From: Apium graveolens
Lineage: Eukaryota > Streptophyta > Magnoliopsida > Apiales > Apiaceae
DNA: 64,000 bases
Assembly: GCF_009905375.1 (NCBI RefSeq)
Contig: NC_133648.1
Span: forward strand, 91,080,631-91,144,630
Direction of reading: 5' to 3'
Positions within the stretch are counted from its first letter, which is position 1, and every line of letters begins with the position of its first letter. The notes beneath the pieces were generated by a model. It was not told where the DNA came from. It worked only from the letters and a program-made list of their open reading frames with translations, and did no database searches. Below are positions 1 to 12,515 of this stretch, one piece after another. A program made the translations under genes and the position numbers.

Positions 1-2000
1 CGGTTCAATATTATCATGTGGTTCTCGATCTTCATCGAGATGTGTTATCCTCCCACCGATTTTTTTAGAAATTAGTTCTCCCTCAAAAAATACAGCGGCT
101 CGAGCAACAAACACTTTATTCTCGAAAGGATTATAAAACTATATTCTAGTCTCACTTGGATATCCCACAAAATAACATCAATCTAATTTTGGTCCAAGCT
201 TGTCAGAGGCTAAACATTTTACAAACGCTTCACGTCCCTAAATTTTCATAAATGACATGCTATCACATTCATCACTCTATATCTCATACGGAGTATTTTG
301 AACCGCCTTAGTTGGAACTTGGTTAAGTGTATATGCAGCCGTTTCTAGAGCATAACCCTAGAAACTGAATGGAAGATTCGCTTGACTCATCATTGATCGC
401 ACTATGTCCAACAAGGTACGATCTCTCCTCTCAGAATCTCTATTCCATTGAGGTGTTCTAGAAGGAGTAAGTTATGATACACTATCACACTCCTTCAAGA
501 AACTCTTGAAATTGAGGTTTAAGTATTCTCATCCACGATCTGATCGTAAAACTTTTATACTTTTCCCTTATTTTCTTTTCTACTTCGGCCTTATATTCTT
601 TGAACATTTCAAAAGAATCGGATTTGCTCTTCATAAGAACTATATATCCATGTCTACTAAAATCATCAGTAAATGTTATGAAGTAGTATAAGCCCCCTTG
701 CCATCATACGCATTCGACCACATACATCATTATATATAAGTCATAATCGTTCGGCGGCCCTTTCACTTGATCAGGTAAAAGAAGCTTTAGTCATTTTGCC
801 AATGAGACCAAGTTTGCATCTTCTGTATGATTCAAAATCAAACTTATCCAAGTATCCATCTATATGTAACTCAGAAATGCATTTCCCATTAATATGGCTT
901 AACGAAAATGGTAGAGGTAATGTTTGATTTGAGTCATCTTAGAACATATAAATTGTTAAGTCATTGTGCAACATTATAAGCCTTATCATTAAAATTGAAT
1001 AAACAAATACTGTTTATTTAATTAAAATGAAAACCTTTCTTGTCCTTACAAGAAATTGACTCAATGTATCCGCTAAATCAGGCACGTAATAATAATTTAA
1101 CAATTTCTCAATCTCACCTTATGGGCAAAATTAGGTATCGAGTTCCTTCAACTAGAACAACAGCTTTTGCTCCAATTCTAACCCTATACCTGAAGCTTGA
1201 CCATTTGTAGTCTTCTTCTTTAGATCTTCCAAATAAGCTCAACTATTTAACTTCCATTCATCCAGTTATTTCCACAGAAATGACAATCATCTTCTTTAGC
1301 AACACCAATATTAGGCTTCAAAAGCCCTTTGGGATTGGACTTTGGTTTGGCACTGAATAATATCAAATCGTCACCTTCTATGTCCACTTTCCTTTCCTAT
1401 TTGCATTCCATGTGTACATCATCAATATGGACGTAATTCATGCCTTTACCGTGTTATTTTCAGCAGTTCTAAACATGTTTAACAACTCAGTGAGTGTTTA
1501 GTCTATCTCATTCCTTTTGTTCTTAGAAAACTGAGAATAGAAGTTGTTCAAAGATTGTTTGATCAAATCAAGCTGAGTCTCTAGACCATTCTTGAAACCC
1601 AAAATATCTAGGTACATATGCCTATCACCTTTAGAACATGTGGTCTAACCAGATATGATTCTCCCATTAATGCAAAAGTATGGTGCCTTATTATTGTCAA
1701 ATCTTTCTGATGAGCCTATCCTTCAAACATCTTTTGAAGGTGCTCAATCATATCATAAGCATCATTATGCTCTTATTGCTTCTAAAGCTCGGCACTCATA
1801 ATTACAAGCATGAGACACGAAACATCAGTTGCATAATTAATTTGCTTCTGGTAAGCATTTTGTTCTGAACATGTTTCATTCTCAGCTAGAAGAAATAAGG
1901 GAGGGGTTTGAGTGACATCCTTGAACCTGAGGACAATCCTCAAGTTCCCATGTCAATCGAGAAAATTATTTCATGTTAGCTTGTCCTTCTCAAGGACTAT
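1..2000 (-). pseudogene. Decayed copia gag-pol remnant (gag, zinc knuckle, integrase core)
   Basis: Translating the minus strand in broken frames shows copia signatures in the expected order. A gag-like stretch lies at about 2000-1400. A zinc-knuckle remnant (DDCHFCGN) lies near 1290. The integrase core reads YFITFTDDFSRHGYI at about 700-640. A degraded copy of the conserved segment after the catalytic Glu, around ERRDRTLLD and SMM, lies near 450-370. A VGYP-like piece follows near 150. Stops and frameshifts occur every few dozen codons, so no product is expected. Integrase, RT and RNase H beyond base 1 are outside the window. Short plus-strand ORFs in this interval are shadows of this remnant. 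Confidence 0.8.
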
Positions 2001-3894
2001 TACATAGAGAAGTTATTTGTGTTATTTGTCATTTGATATCTATAATATTAAAGTGCATAAAATGACTTAGTCTACAGATGATCATTAAATTATGTTCAAG
2101 TGATTATTCATATATATATTCACAATATATATCTCCCACTATTTTTATCAAATAAATAGCCCTAACTATTAATTTGGAAAAAATATCTTCTATATCCTTT
2201 CTAGTGAGCCAAGATCCATATTTTACCACACATTAGGTCAGCTTTGGCTTTTCTCCTAAAACATGATTATTTAGGTAGAAAACATTTGTCAATTATATCA
2301 ACTATATAACTCATGGATAGCTTGGTGGAACAATATTTGTTCATATTTATCTAATAAATCTCGACAAACTCTATGCCTCTAAGTTCACAATCCTATTGTG
2401 GTAACTTAGTTAAGTCAAAACCAATAGTCAAAAAGTATCAATATACTTCAAACATCTCCCACGATAGATGGGAGTACTTCGCTTTGGCGAACCCACTCCT
2501 GGTCGATCTAGGGGTTAACGTATTGGACTCATTGGAAGGCATCTGATCAACTTAATATTAACTTTAGGATTTTGTTAATTTTAAAATGATCATGATCCCA
2601 TCATAAAGAGATTCCCAATTTTTCCTTGAATAAAATACTTCAAATCAATATTCGTCAATAATTTGATTTTCAGGCAGTGAGGGAGTCACAATGGTCTCGC
2701 TTAAAACCCACAACCTTACAAGTTCAATGAACTCGCTTTTGACAAAATCGCCCTATGTCAGAAACAAAGAAAAATGGTATTTTATTCCATGTTTCATAAA
2801 CACGAGAATCTCATAATCGTTTGTTCATTTTAAAATCTTGAATCGTTACAGATTTTATCTTATTTAGCAAGCATGGCATGGGTGCTGTATCTAATACATA
2901 CATCCTTAATCTAATTAAGCATGGATTTTTATAAACTACTCTACACATACATTCATCATATGTGCATATATATGTAAAGTGCAATAAATAAACATGGTTT
3001 GTTATGGATTCATCCTATGTGATCTTTATCAAGCTAATGACAAAGATCTAGGTCAATTTAAGGTGGAAAATAAATACAGGCTAACTATTACATGTTTTCT
3101 TTCTTGTATTGCTTCCTTGGATGGCCTCCGTGTGGCATTACCCTTGATCTTCATATCTTCATGTCTTTATGTACATTAAAAGAATTAAATATGAAAACTA
3201 ATCTAATGAACTTACAAGAAGAACTCGAGTTACATACGAGATTTAATAATTACAAGATTAAACGACATGCAAGCCGTATTTGAAAAACCAAAACCATTAA
3301 CCTAAGGTCATAAGCCATAACCATCCACCGTGCTCAATTAACAAAAAATAACATGTTAAAACACATAATCTGATCTTAACATATCTTACCCATCATGATC
3401 TAATTATAAAAACCAAATATTGAAAAAATTCTGAAAATTCGAAATTAAATATGATAGTATTAAATCGCAGATTACAGGGCCTAAACGACGTCAAACACCT
3501 TACAGATCAGTCGATCATAGCTTTAGCTATCCGCTACGTTCAGAAGCTCGATTCCATATGAAATACCGTATTCGTTCTCCAAAATCGAACACCAGACCCA
3601 GATTTCAGCAAATCCGCTGCATCCGATTCAGAATCGTATCAAATACGATTCTTATAATAAGAACAAACATAAACATGTATATATCAGTATATATATAGAT
3701 TATATAATCATCATATGATTATACAACTCACATTAATATCATATATTCAAAACATATATATACATACGCATATATAAACATAACAATTTGTAAAACATAC
3801 AAAATCGCATACATAATAGTCATGGAATATTGTATACGTGTTATCATCATAAAACCAGTAAACACATAAATGAATTAAACACTTTTCGTAAGTA
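2001..3894 (-). other. Cop1 untranslated leader / 5' gag region
   Basis: This 1.9-kb AT-rich stretch lies between the primer-binding site and recognisable gag. I see no ORF with similarity to a known protein. Its position makes it the 5' leader and the decayed first part of gag. Confidence 0.5.
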
Positions 3895-3906
3895 GCTCTG
3901 ATGCCA
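3895..3906 (-). other. Cop1 primer-binding site (tRNA-iMet type)
   Basis: On the minus strand this reads TGGCATCAGAGC, one mismatch from TGGTATCAGAGC, the standard copia site complementary to the 3' end of plant initiator tRNA-Met. It lies one base inside the LTR edge, as expected, and fixes the LTR border at 3908. Confidence 0.85.
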
Positions 3907-3907
3907 T

Positions 3908-4608
3908 TGTTGGGTTTCGAGCACATAAACGCAACGGAAACAGTAATTAAAAATGTGAAAAATCAGAATTTTTGAAACCCACCGCAGGATCCATGCGAAA
4001 AACATAGATTTAATTTGTAGATCAGATTGTTTACCTTAAGAACCTTTACCAATTGGTTGACTAATGGAGATCCAAAGCTTGTTTAATCACCACGCATCCC
4101 GCTCTCGCGATCTACGCTCTATCGGTATCCACACGAATGCTTGAACTCAAGGATTGGATGTGTACTAGCACAAACTCGTTTCTTTTTGCTCTATCTTCTC
4201 TCTTGGTGGCTAGCGTTTTAGTAAATTCTTTTTCACCCCAAAATCAGCCACACAAGAGATGTTATATAGAGAGTAAAAAAATGAATTATAACTCTTAACT
4301 AATTAGGAGTTATTATTAATTCGAAATTCCTATTTGTATTATAATTAAGTCTCACTTAATTATTTAACAAATAAATTTCATAATTAATATTAGTAAATTT
4401 GAATATAAATATTTATCCAATTAATTAAGTCATACTTAATTAATATTATAAATAATTTGAATTACTTTAATATAATTTAAATCCAATTTAAATTAAATAA
4501 TCCTTCAAGCATTCTTAGTGTGTGACCCTATTGGTTATTATTACGTTGGCAACAAATTTTAAATCAAATTTAAAATCGTAAACAATGAGCGGCATCTAGT
4601 AATACATC
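3908..4608 (-). repeat. Cop1 LTR, segment adjoining the PBS
   Basis: The segment begins TGTTGGGTTTCGAGCAC. It stops at 4608, where Gyp1 is inserted after the target bases acatc (4604-4608), and resumes at 15509. It contains very AT-rich sequence and no ORF. Confidence 0.8.
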
Positions 4609-5189
4609 TGATAGGGATAAATAAATCTTGATTGTGTAATTAAATATCACAGTAATTATACATGATTTGGGCTGCTAGGCCCAATAAGAAGATGTATGAC
4701 ATTCAGACCAAAAAGGTTAACACATTGATCAGGCCTGATGGACCAGATCAGGCCCCATCAGGCCTGATGGAACAAAGAAGGCCCAAAAACCCTGAATATT
4801 AATTAATTTCGTAATTAATTAATAAGGGAAAAATCAGCTACTGAGAAGAGTCCCAATAAGGATACAAATCCTTGCAGATTATCCTCTAAGGGACCTAGAA
4901 GGATAAGGAATCAGTTTCCTACTATATCAAAGTCCATTCTAATTCTGAAACTTGGCTACCAAGTCTCCTATACCAAGTCCAATTTAAGGACCACTAACAT
5001 CTATATAAGGGGTCTCATCCCACAAATCAGAACTACGTTTTTTGGCTTGATTCTCTAATTCATAGAGATACGTAGGCATCTCGTAAAGGCAGAGTTAAGC
5101 TACGAAACACGAGAGCAGCCATTAAAGGCCTTGAGCTCCCAAACCTTAGCAATACAACAAATAATAACCTTAGTTTTTTATCCATAACT
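4609..5189 (+). repeat. Gyp1 5' LTR
   Basis: It starts TGATAGGGATAAATAAATC and ends ...ccataact, where the last base of the usual CA end is mutated. It matches the 3' LTR at 14921-15503 over its whole length. The sequence aggcctgatgg is repeated inside it (4732-4775), and one copy is missing from the 3' LTR. Confidence 0.93.
5001..5010 (+). promoter_or_regulatory. TATA box of Gyp1 5' LTR
   Basis: The sequence ctatataagg lies about 185 bp before the LTR end and is conserved in all four Gyp1/Gyp2 LTRs. It is the likely core promoter of the element's genomic RNA. Confidence 0.65.
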
Positions 5190-5191
5190 TT

Positions 5192-5207
5192 TGGTGCCGT
5201 CTGTGGG
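5192..5207 (+). other. Gyp1 primer-binding site
   Basis: TGGTGCCGTCTGTGGG lies two bases after the LTR end. Gyp2 has the unmutated form TGGCGCCGTCTGTGGG. This type of site is usual in Tat-like elements. I do not assign the tRNA. Confidence 0.75.
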
Positions 5208-5224
5208 AAAGCACAATAATAACC

Positions 5225-6950
5225 ATGGCGAAAACACAGAGAACAGTTAGAGCCCTTGAAGGAGGAACACCAACGGGGACAACCCAAGTGATTTCTTCAA
5301 CTGTGGAGGTACCTCCTCATTCAACCTATGCAACCACGTAAGGAGAAACCCAGATAGGGGCAACTGAACCTCAGCCACAAGGGACGATTCCCTCGGCTAC
5401 TCAAGGTACGAATCCCCAAGTTCAACAAGTACATGCACCTGTGAATTCTCGACCCATCGGGTACGAATATTCAACTATTGTTACTACTAACCCCCCTTAT
5501 GGGATGCCCCTTTACCCCGAGGTTGGAGGAAGTGGACATGCTGGACGTAGTGAAGCACGAGGGCGCTCGCCCCCATGCATACGAGGTTTGGCTCCTATCC
5601 CTGAGGATTAAGAATTTTCTGGTCCTTACACTGAGAGAGACTCCGAATCTTCGGATGATGAAGTAGCCCCAAGAAGGAGACGTGTTGGCAAAGAGCCAAT
5701 GGCTGATGGTAGCCAATGCCCTCAAAGCACCCAATGGGCGAATCCCCAAGAAGTGCAGGAAAGAATCAGGGCTCACGAGGCTGAGATTCAAAGGCTGAGG
5801 CGCGACTTGGAGGCGCACCAAACCACCAGACCCCCAGTACCTCCTAGGGGGAGAAATCCTCCTCCTATCATAGACCTGGATGGTCCAGTACAGAGAAGTG
5901 CTGTTGTCCCAAGGGCTGATCCAAGCAATCTTCTTCCCCTTGGAGATCCTGATGATCCTACTCCGCCCTTCACTGAAGATATAATGAATGCTCATATCTC
6001 AAGGAAGTTCAAGATGCCAACTATAAAAGCTTATGGCGGCACGGGAGATCCTGTTAATCATGTTAGAACATTCTCTGATGCACTGCTGTTGTAGCCCGTG
6101 AATGATGCTATTAAGTGTCGGGCCTTTCTTCAAACCCTGTCGGGTATGGCTCAAAGGTGGTATAGTCGTTTGCCCCCAAACTCTATTGGGTCGTTCAGAG
6201 AATTAAGTCAGGCTTTCATTAAACAGTTCATCAGTGGGAGAGTGCATGAGAAATGTTCAGTATCCCTCATGAGCATTGTGCAGGGAGCAAAGGAATCCTT
6301 GAGAGACTACCTGAATAGTTTCACAAAGGAAGCTCTAAAAGTCCCGGACCTTGATGATAAGGTCGCAATGATATCATTGCAACAAGGAACTAGGGATGAG
6401 TTTTTCAAGATGTCCTTGGCCAAACGCCCCCTGAAAGCATGTTGCAGCTCCAGGATAGGCAGGGAAGTTCATAAAGGTGGAAGAGAGCATGGGAAAGACC
6501 GTAGTAAGTAATGAGCCCACTAGAGGCAAGAAGCGGAAAACTGACCTGGAATATATCGCTAAGGACAAGTATCCAAGAACTGAACAAAACCCTGATTCAA
6601 CCCCCAAGAAGGGAGGACCTGGGCAAAAGTTCACTGAATACGCCAAGCTGAATGCTCCTAGAAGCCAGATCTTGATGGAAATCGAGAAAGATAGAGATAT
6701 TCGTTGGCCTAAGCCCTTGAAGGCTGATCCTGCAAAGCTAGATAAAAGCAAGTATTGCAGATTTCACAAAGATGTTGGTCATGACACCAATGAGTGTAGA
6801 CAGCTGAAAGATGAAATTGAGTTCCTCATTCGAAAAAGAAGATTGAACAAATACACTGGAGAAGGAGGGGATTGAAGCAACAACGTGAGGAGAAACTTTG
6901 ATGACCGAAGGAGAGATCAAGAAGATCAGGGGAGAAATCCCCAACCTAGG
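5225..6950 (+). pseudogene. gag: Gyp1 gag (broken)
   Basis: This encoded the nucleocapsid polyprotein. The start ATG at 5225 was chosen because the same MxxTxRTxxALE start exists in Gyp2. The conserved gag core spans about 6000-6430 (MAQRWYSRLPPNSIGSF, then KESLRDYL). A CCHC-like knuckle with spacing altered from the usual form (CRFHKDVGHDTNEC) is at about 6757-6800. In-frame stops occur at 5339, 5609, 6092 and 6873, and there is a 1-nt frameshift near 6430. Most of the stops look like C-to-T or G-to-A changes relative to Gyp2. A proline-rich, arginine-rich linker precedes the core. Confidence 0.9.
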
Positions 6951-7894
6951 GGACCGGTGATAAATACAATCTTCATAGGACCGCGCCCCCGAGGGCCTGT
7001 GATCAACACAATTTTTGGAGGACCAACTACTGCTGGGTTATCCAAGAAATCCAGGAAAGCATATGCCCGAGAAGTTATGCATATTGTTGGGGAAGCCCCG
7101 AAGAGGGCCAGGACAGGAGTAACAATGTCTTTTGATGATTCTGATCTGGAGGGTGTAAAATTTCCCCATGACGACCCGTTGGTTATAACCCCGATAATAG
7201 GGAACAACCCAGTGAGAAGGGTCCTTGTGGATAATGGTGCCTCAGGGGATAACTTGCTCCATGACACCTTTTTGAGGATGGGATATAATGACTCCCAATT
7301 GACCCCAACCGACATGCCAATATATGGGTTTACGGGAGTGGAGTGCCCCGTAGAAGGGATAATCAAGTTGCCAACAACCATAGGCAGGAACCAAGGCAAG
7401 CAACTCAGATGTTGGACTTCGTGGTGGTAAAGGCTAGTTTGACTTACAACGCTATCATGGGAAGAATAGGGATACACGCCTTCAAGGCAGTCCCTTCTTC
7501 CTACCATTCAGTTATGAAGTTTCCTAACCGGGATGGGATCGCAGAAGAGAGAGGAGACCAAAAAATGGCTAGAAGTTGTTATGTGGCCTCTTTGAGGGCA
7601 AATGGAGTTGGGGGGCAGGTTCTTCCTATTGAAGATCTGGATATCCGAGATAATGATGAGAAAAAAGGAAAGTCAGCAGAAGACTTGGTTTCAATTCCTT
7701 TAACCCTCGAAGATCCTGAGAAGGTGACTTTTATTGGAGCAACGCTCGAGGAGCCCCTTAGAGGGAAGTTGGTGAAATTTTTGCAAGAAAATAGTGACAT
7801 TTTTGCATGGTCAGTAGCTGATATGCCAGGCATAGACCCGGAACTGATTACTCACAAGCTGAATGTGGACCCAAATCGAAAGACAGTGAAATAA
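6951..7894 (+). pseudogene. pol: Gyp1 protease and linker to RT (broken)
   Basis: This is the aspartic protease region. The active-site motif is VDNGASGDNLL at about 7228-7260 (D-N-G form of the D-S/T-G triad), with a second conserved stretch ending in VECPVEGIIKLP near 7365. A frameshift lies near 7385, and a CAA-to-TAA stop ends the reading frame at 7892. The part after 7440 is the conserved linker before RT (EEPLRGKLVKFLQEN). Homologous Gyp2 residues show where each lesion lies. Confidence 0.88.
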
Positions 7895-9774
7895 AAGAAA
7901 AGAAATTTTGCTCCAGAAAGGCAAGAAGTTATAAAACAGGAAGTGGAGAAGCTCTTGGAGGCTGGTTTCATTGAGGAGATTCAATTTCCAGAGTGGTTAG
8001 CAAACCCGGTAATGGTGAAAAAGGCCAATGGAAAATGGAGGATGTGTGTGGACTTTACTGATCTAAATGATGCCTGTCCTAAGGACTGTTTCCTGTTACC
8101 AAGGATCGATACTTTGATAGATGCCACTGCTGGGCATGAAATGCTGAGCTTCATGGATGGATTTAGTGGATACAATCAGATCAAGATGCACAAGGATGAC
8201 ATTCCAAAGGTATCATTCATCACTGACTTTGGTGTTTATTGTTATCTAGTTATGGCATTTGGTCTTAAGAATGCAGGAGCCACCTATCAAAGGTTGGTAA
8301 ATAAAATTTTAAAAAATTTTATTGGCAAGACTATGGAAGTTTATGTCGATGACATGTTAGTCAAGAGTCTAGTAAAGACTAACCATATAACCCATTTGAG
8401 GGAAGCTTTTGAGGTCCTGAGGTACCACAAGATGATGTTAAATCCTACAAAGTGTGCTTTTGGAGTAGGGTCTGGAAATTTTTTGGGATTGATGGTCTCC
8501 AAGAGAGGGATCAAGGCTAACCCCGATAAAATAAAGGCAATCCTGGACATGGAACCATCAAAAACTGTCAAGGATGTTCAGAACCTCACAGGAAGGGTTG
8601 CTGCGTTGGGACGATTCATCTCCAAGTCAGGAGACAAGTGCTTGTCATTCTTCAAGTCGCTAAAGAACATTAAGGACTTTGTATGGAATGAGGAAAACCA
8701 GAAGGCATTCGAGGAATTAAAGAAATATATGGCCCAGGCCCCGTTGTTGGCCAAGCCAACTTTGAATGAAGTTTTATTCTTGTACTTAGCTGTTTCAGAG
8801 AGTGCCTTGAGCGCTGTATTGGTTAAGGAGGAACTGAAAATCCAGAAACCCGTATACTATGTCAGCAAAATTTTGCATGGTGCTGAGTTGAATTATTCAA
8901 CTATTGAGAAATTTGCTCTAGCCTTGGTAATGGCTTCAAGAAAGTTATGACCTTACTTTCAGGCTCATCAAATTGAGGTGCTAACAAATCAGCCCCTGAG
9001 AAATATCATTTATAGTCCCAAGGCTAGTGGGAGATTGATCAAGTGGGCAATAGAGCTGGGAGAGTTCGACATCAAGTATAATCCACGAACGGCAATAAAA
9101 GCCCAGACATTAGCTGACTTCGTGGTGGAATGTACCATACCCAACCAAGAAGTCGGGGGCAGGAAGATACCATACCTCAAGACAAGGAGGTTGATAAGGG
9201 GGACAAAGAGAAGGATGATAAGGAGAAAGAATATTGGGTTCTCTATTTTGATGGAGCATCAAAAACAAATTCAAGTGGAGCAGGTTTGGTTTTACAAAGC
9301 CCTGATGGGTTCTTAATTAAGTATTCCATGAAGTTAGACTTCCCAACCACAAACAATGAGGCAGAATATGAAGCTCTGATAGCTGGTCTTGGTTTAGCGG
9401 GGACACTTAGAGTCAAGAACTTAAAAGTCTGTGGAGATTTGAAGTTGGTCATATCCCAGGTGAAGGGAGAGTTTGAGGCAAGGGATGAAACGATGGCTAA
9501 GTATGTCCGCCTAGTAAGGGCCGTGATGACCCAATTTGATGAATGCCTTGTTGAGCACATTCCAAGGGAGGAAAATGCTATGGTAGATGCATTGTCAAAG
9601 TTTGCTTCATCTGAGATGGAAGAAAGTTCTGGAAGTGTATACTATCACGTTTTAAAAACACGGAGCATTGATGTTAAGCTGGTGGCTCCCATAGGCCTGG
9701 GGACATCATGGATTGATCCTATTAAGGCTCACATTCAAACCGGTTGGTTACCAAATGATGCTACTGAAGCATGA
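7895..9774 (+). pseudogene. pol: Gyp1 reverse transcriptase and RNase H (broken)
   Basis: The reverse transcriptase runs from about 7940 (EAGFIEEI, then MVKKANGKWRMCVDF) through the catalytic YVDD at 8342-8353. The connection domain follows, with a stop at 8948 where Gyp2 has Arg. RNase H starts at about 9235 (YWVLYFDGAS) and has the acidic residues in FDGAS, NNEAEYEAL and GDLK. A 1-nt frameshift near 9160 separates the connection from RNase H, and a further stop lies at 9772. The catalytic residues themselves are present, but the protein cannot be made as one chain. Confidence 0.92.
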
Positions 9775-10941
9775 AAATTGGTTGTTCGAGCACTAAGATA
9801 CTCTTTGATAGATGGAATTCTGTTTAAAAGATCTTTCGTGGTTCCCTACTTAAGATGTCTCAAGCCCGATGAAGCTCGCTTGGCTCTTAAAGAAGTACAT
9901 GAAGGCATATGTAGGCAACACTTGGGGGGCAGGGCCTTGGCTCATAAGATAACCCGTTTAGGCTTCTATTGGCCAGAAATGATGGCTGATGCCAAAGAAT
10001 ATGTGAAAAAATATGACCGCTGTCAGAGGCACGCACCAGTTGTTAGACAACCCCCCGAGATGCTGACCTCTATCAACTCGCCCATCCCCTTTGCTATGTG
10101 GGGAATGGATATATTAGGGCCTTTCCCCATGGCCACGGCACAAAGGAAGTTTCTGATTGTAGCCATTGATTATTTCACCAAGTGGATTGAAGTCAAACCC
10201 TTGGCCAAGATCACAACTAAGCAGGTTGCACAATTCCTGTGGGAAAGTATTATGTGCCGGTATGGAATTCTCCGCATCCTAGTCACTGACAATGGAACAC
10301 AGTTCAGCAACGAGGAATTCAAGAAGTATTGTGAGGAAAATGAAATTGAATTACGATTCACATCTGTGGCTCACCCGCAAGCCAATGGGTAGGCGAAAAT
10401 GGAAAATCGAATAATCCTGGATGGACTAAAGAAGAAGATCGAGAAGTCAAGGAATAACTGGGTGGATGAAATACTCCCTATACTATGGGCTTATAGGACT
10501 ACCTGTAGAGTCATGACTGGAGCAACTCCCTTCATGTTAGCATATGGTGCAGAAGTAGTTGTTCCTGTAGAGATATCACATTCCTCCCCCAGGATTCAAG
10601 CTTTCAATGCTGAGGAAAATGAAGAAGAGAAAAGGTTAGCCCTGGATCTAATTGATGAAGTACGAGATGAGGCACATGCGAAGATAGTGGAATATCAGAA
10701 AAAAGCTTCATTCTACTACAACCTAAGGGTTAAAGAAAAGTTCTTCAAACAAGGTGACTTAGTCTTGAGGAAAGTTAAAGCTTCCGGTATAGGACAGAAA
10801 GGGAAACTTGCCCCAAATTGGGAAGGGTCGTACAAAGTCAAGAGCGTTCAGGGTAGAGGAACCTACAAGCTGGAGACTACGGATGGTTTTGAAGTCCCGA
10901 GAACTTGGCATGCGCAAAACCTGAAGGTTTACTATGTGTAA
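9775..10941 (+). pseudogene. pol: Gyp1 integrase (broken, catalytic Glu lost)
   Basis: The integrase keeps its general layout: an N-terminal HHCC zinc finger (about 9895-10030), a DDE core with WGMDILGP near 10100 and VTDNGTQF near 10285, and a C-terminal basic domain ending TWHAQNLKVYYV. Three changes relative to Gyp2 matter. The first zinc-finger Cys is Tyr (KKYDRCQ). A TAG stop lies at 10390. The catalytic Glu after it is Lys (AKMENR instead of AEVANR). It is therefore dead independently of the stop. Confidence 0.92.
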
Positions 10942-11285
10942 AATAGTTGAAGCACGATTCTCACTTGTCAGAATGACAAGTAGGTTTAAAAGCACCTTGA
11001 AGCTTTGCTTGCTTAGGATTTTTCTATATAGAAGATATGTTTAGATTTTATCAGGGCTGAACCCATTTCATGTAAGATATCAAGAATACCAAGTTATAAT
11101 ATAAAGCCTTCGACTTAATCTTAGCCTATTAGATTGATGAATTGTGAAAGATAAAACCGATTTATAAACTTGAGTCTGAAAAATCAAAAGAAAAATACGA
11201 CGATACTTGGGAAAAATATGACTAAAAACAATAAAAGTCAATTACAAAGTTCAATATTGTCTAAGAAAGAAGAATTACATAAAAC
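10942..11285. other. Gyp1 spacer between pol and the antisense gene
   Basis: This is AT-rich noncoding sequence. Pol (plus) and the antisense gene (minus) converge here, so it must contain the 3' end of the antisense transcript. I see no clear terminator. Confidence 0.6.
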
Positions 11286-11992
11286 TTAGGCCTTGGAAGG
11301 CTGGGATTCTTTGGAACCACTATCCGAAGTCTCCTCAGATATCTCTTCAATCGGTCCCTCGGAAGTCCCCTCGAAAGTCTCCGCAGAGGTTCCCTCGGAA
11401 CTATCTTCGGACGCTTTGGATGTTGTAGGAGACACTGGTTTAGGAGACGCTGTCTTTGGAGGATCTTCTACCCTGGCCTTCTTTATAACGGGCTCAGGCT
11501 CCTCCTCAGAAGAAGATTCCTCCTCTTCAGAGCTGGACTTGAGCTCCTTCATCTTTTGGCCTTGGCCTTGACTCCCCGATGGGCCATCCTTGATCAAATC
11601 GGCGAGCTTATCTGCTACGCCCCCAAGTGCTGGAACTCGCACAGGACAAGGGAAGGAAGACTGTTCCAGGACTTCTGGAAACTCATCCTGAATAACCTCC
11701 ACAGCGGCATCCCAGCATTCCTTGTAGCTGACTGGATGAAGGAGGGCATCATGCTCCACTATTAAATCCTTGAATTCTTGAGTATCCATCCAGCCGTCAA
11801 AGGCCTTGTCCTTTTGAGCCTTGAGGATAACATTCTCAGCCCGGGCCATTTCCAAGTCAGAAGTTGGTGAGGCGAGTTGGGCTTCAAGGGCCTCTATTCT
11901 TTGGTTGGCCTCCTCCAGCTTTTTGTTCGCATCCTCGAGGCCAACTTTCCAAGCCTTGGCTTGGTGAATCGCCCCTTGAAAATGGGCGTTCG

Positions 11993-12075
11993 CTTATAAG
12001 ATACACAGCAAAAGTAAGAAATGGGAAAAATCAAAAAGGCAAAAAAAACTATGAATGGAAAAGAAAAAGACGTAC
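11993..12075 (-). other. Intron 2 of Gyp1 antisense gene (acceptor damaged)
   Basis: An 83-nt interval from GTACGTC to ...CTTATAAG on the minus strand. The donor is good. The acceptor gives a one-base phase mismatch with exon C, whereas the same junction in Gyp2 is phase 0 with a GTGCAG acceptor. Confidence 0.6.
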
Positions 12076-12428
12076 TGTCGCCAAAGCCTGAGCTCCGAAA
12101 AGCTCGTTAGCCTCCAAGTCATGTTGAAGGACAAAGTCTTGGTAGTCAACCGGGGAAATGAAATGCATGGACCATTCCTTCGCAAGCGTCGTGTTGCCAA
12201 CAATCGAATCCTTGCCCCAGATTCCCCAAGCAGGTTGGAAGAAAGACCCTGGTTTTTGCTTGGTACGTAAAACTTGGTTGGGGCCTTCCTCGCCTGGTTC
12301 TTTTGCCTGGAGTAGGAACTCCGGGAAACGATCCCCACGGCGCGGGTCTTTGAAGACCTTTCCAGCATGCTTCATCCTGGTTGTTTCCAGGTCTTTAGGC
12401 TTTGTAGCCTCCTCAATATTTTCAGCCA

Positions 12429-12515
12429 CTGCAACAAATAAGATAAGTGAGTTGAGAAATTAGCAAAATGGAAAATTGAAGAAATGAAGACAACTAGAGA
12501 AGGAAGGAAACATAC
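12429..12515 (-). other. Intron 1 of Gyp1 antisense gene
   Basis: This 87-nt intron runs from GTATGTTTCC to TTATTTGTTGCAG on the minus strand and is T-rich in plant style. Splicing joins ...SKK to AENIEEATK through a split codon. Gyp2 has a phase-1 intron at the equivalent place. Confidence 0.75.

Noticed and set aside
3895..3906. tRNA gene-like matches at the PBS sites
   Set aside because: Only the 12-18 bases complementary to a tRNA 3' end are present, with no cloverleaf. They are primer-binding sites.
5471..5995. Minus-strand ORF of 174 codons in Gyp1 gag (and similar ones at 6374-6751, 6926-7507 and 33719-34147)
   Set aside because: They are shadows of gag-pol codon bias: no own promoter, no splice signals and no similarity beyond each other.
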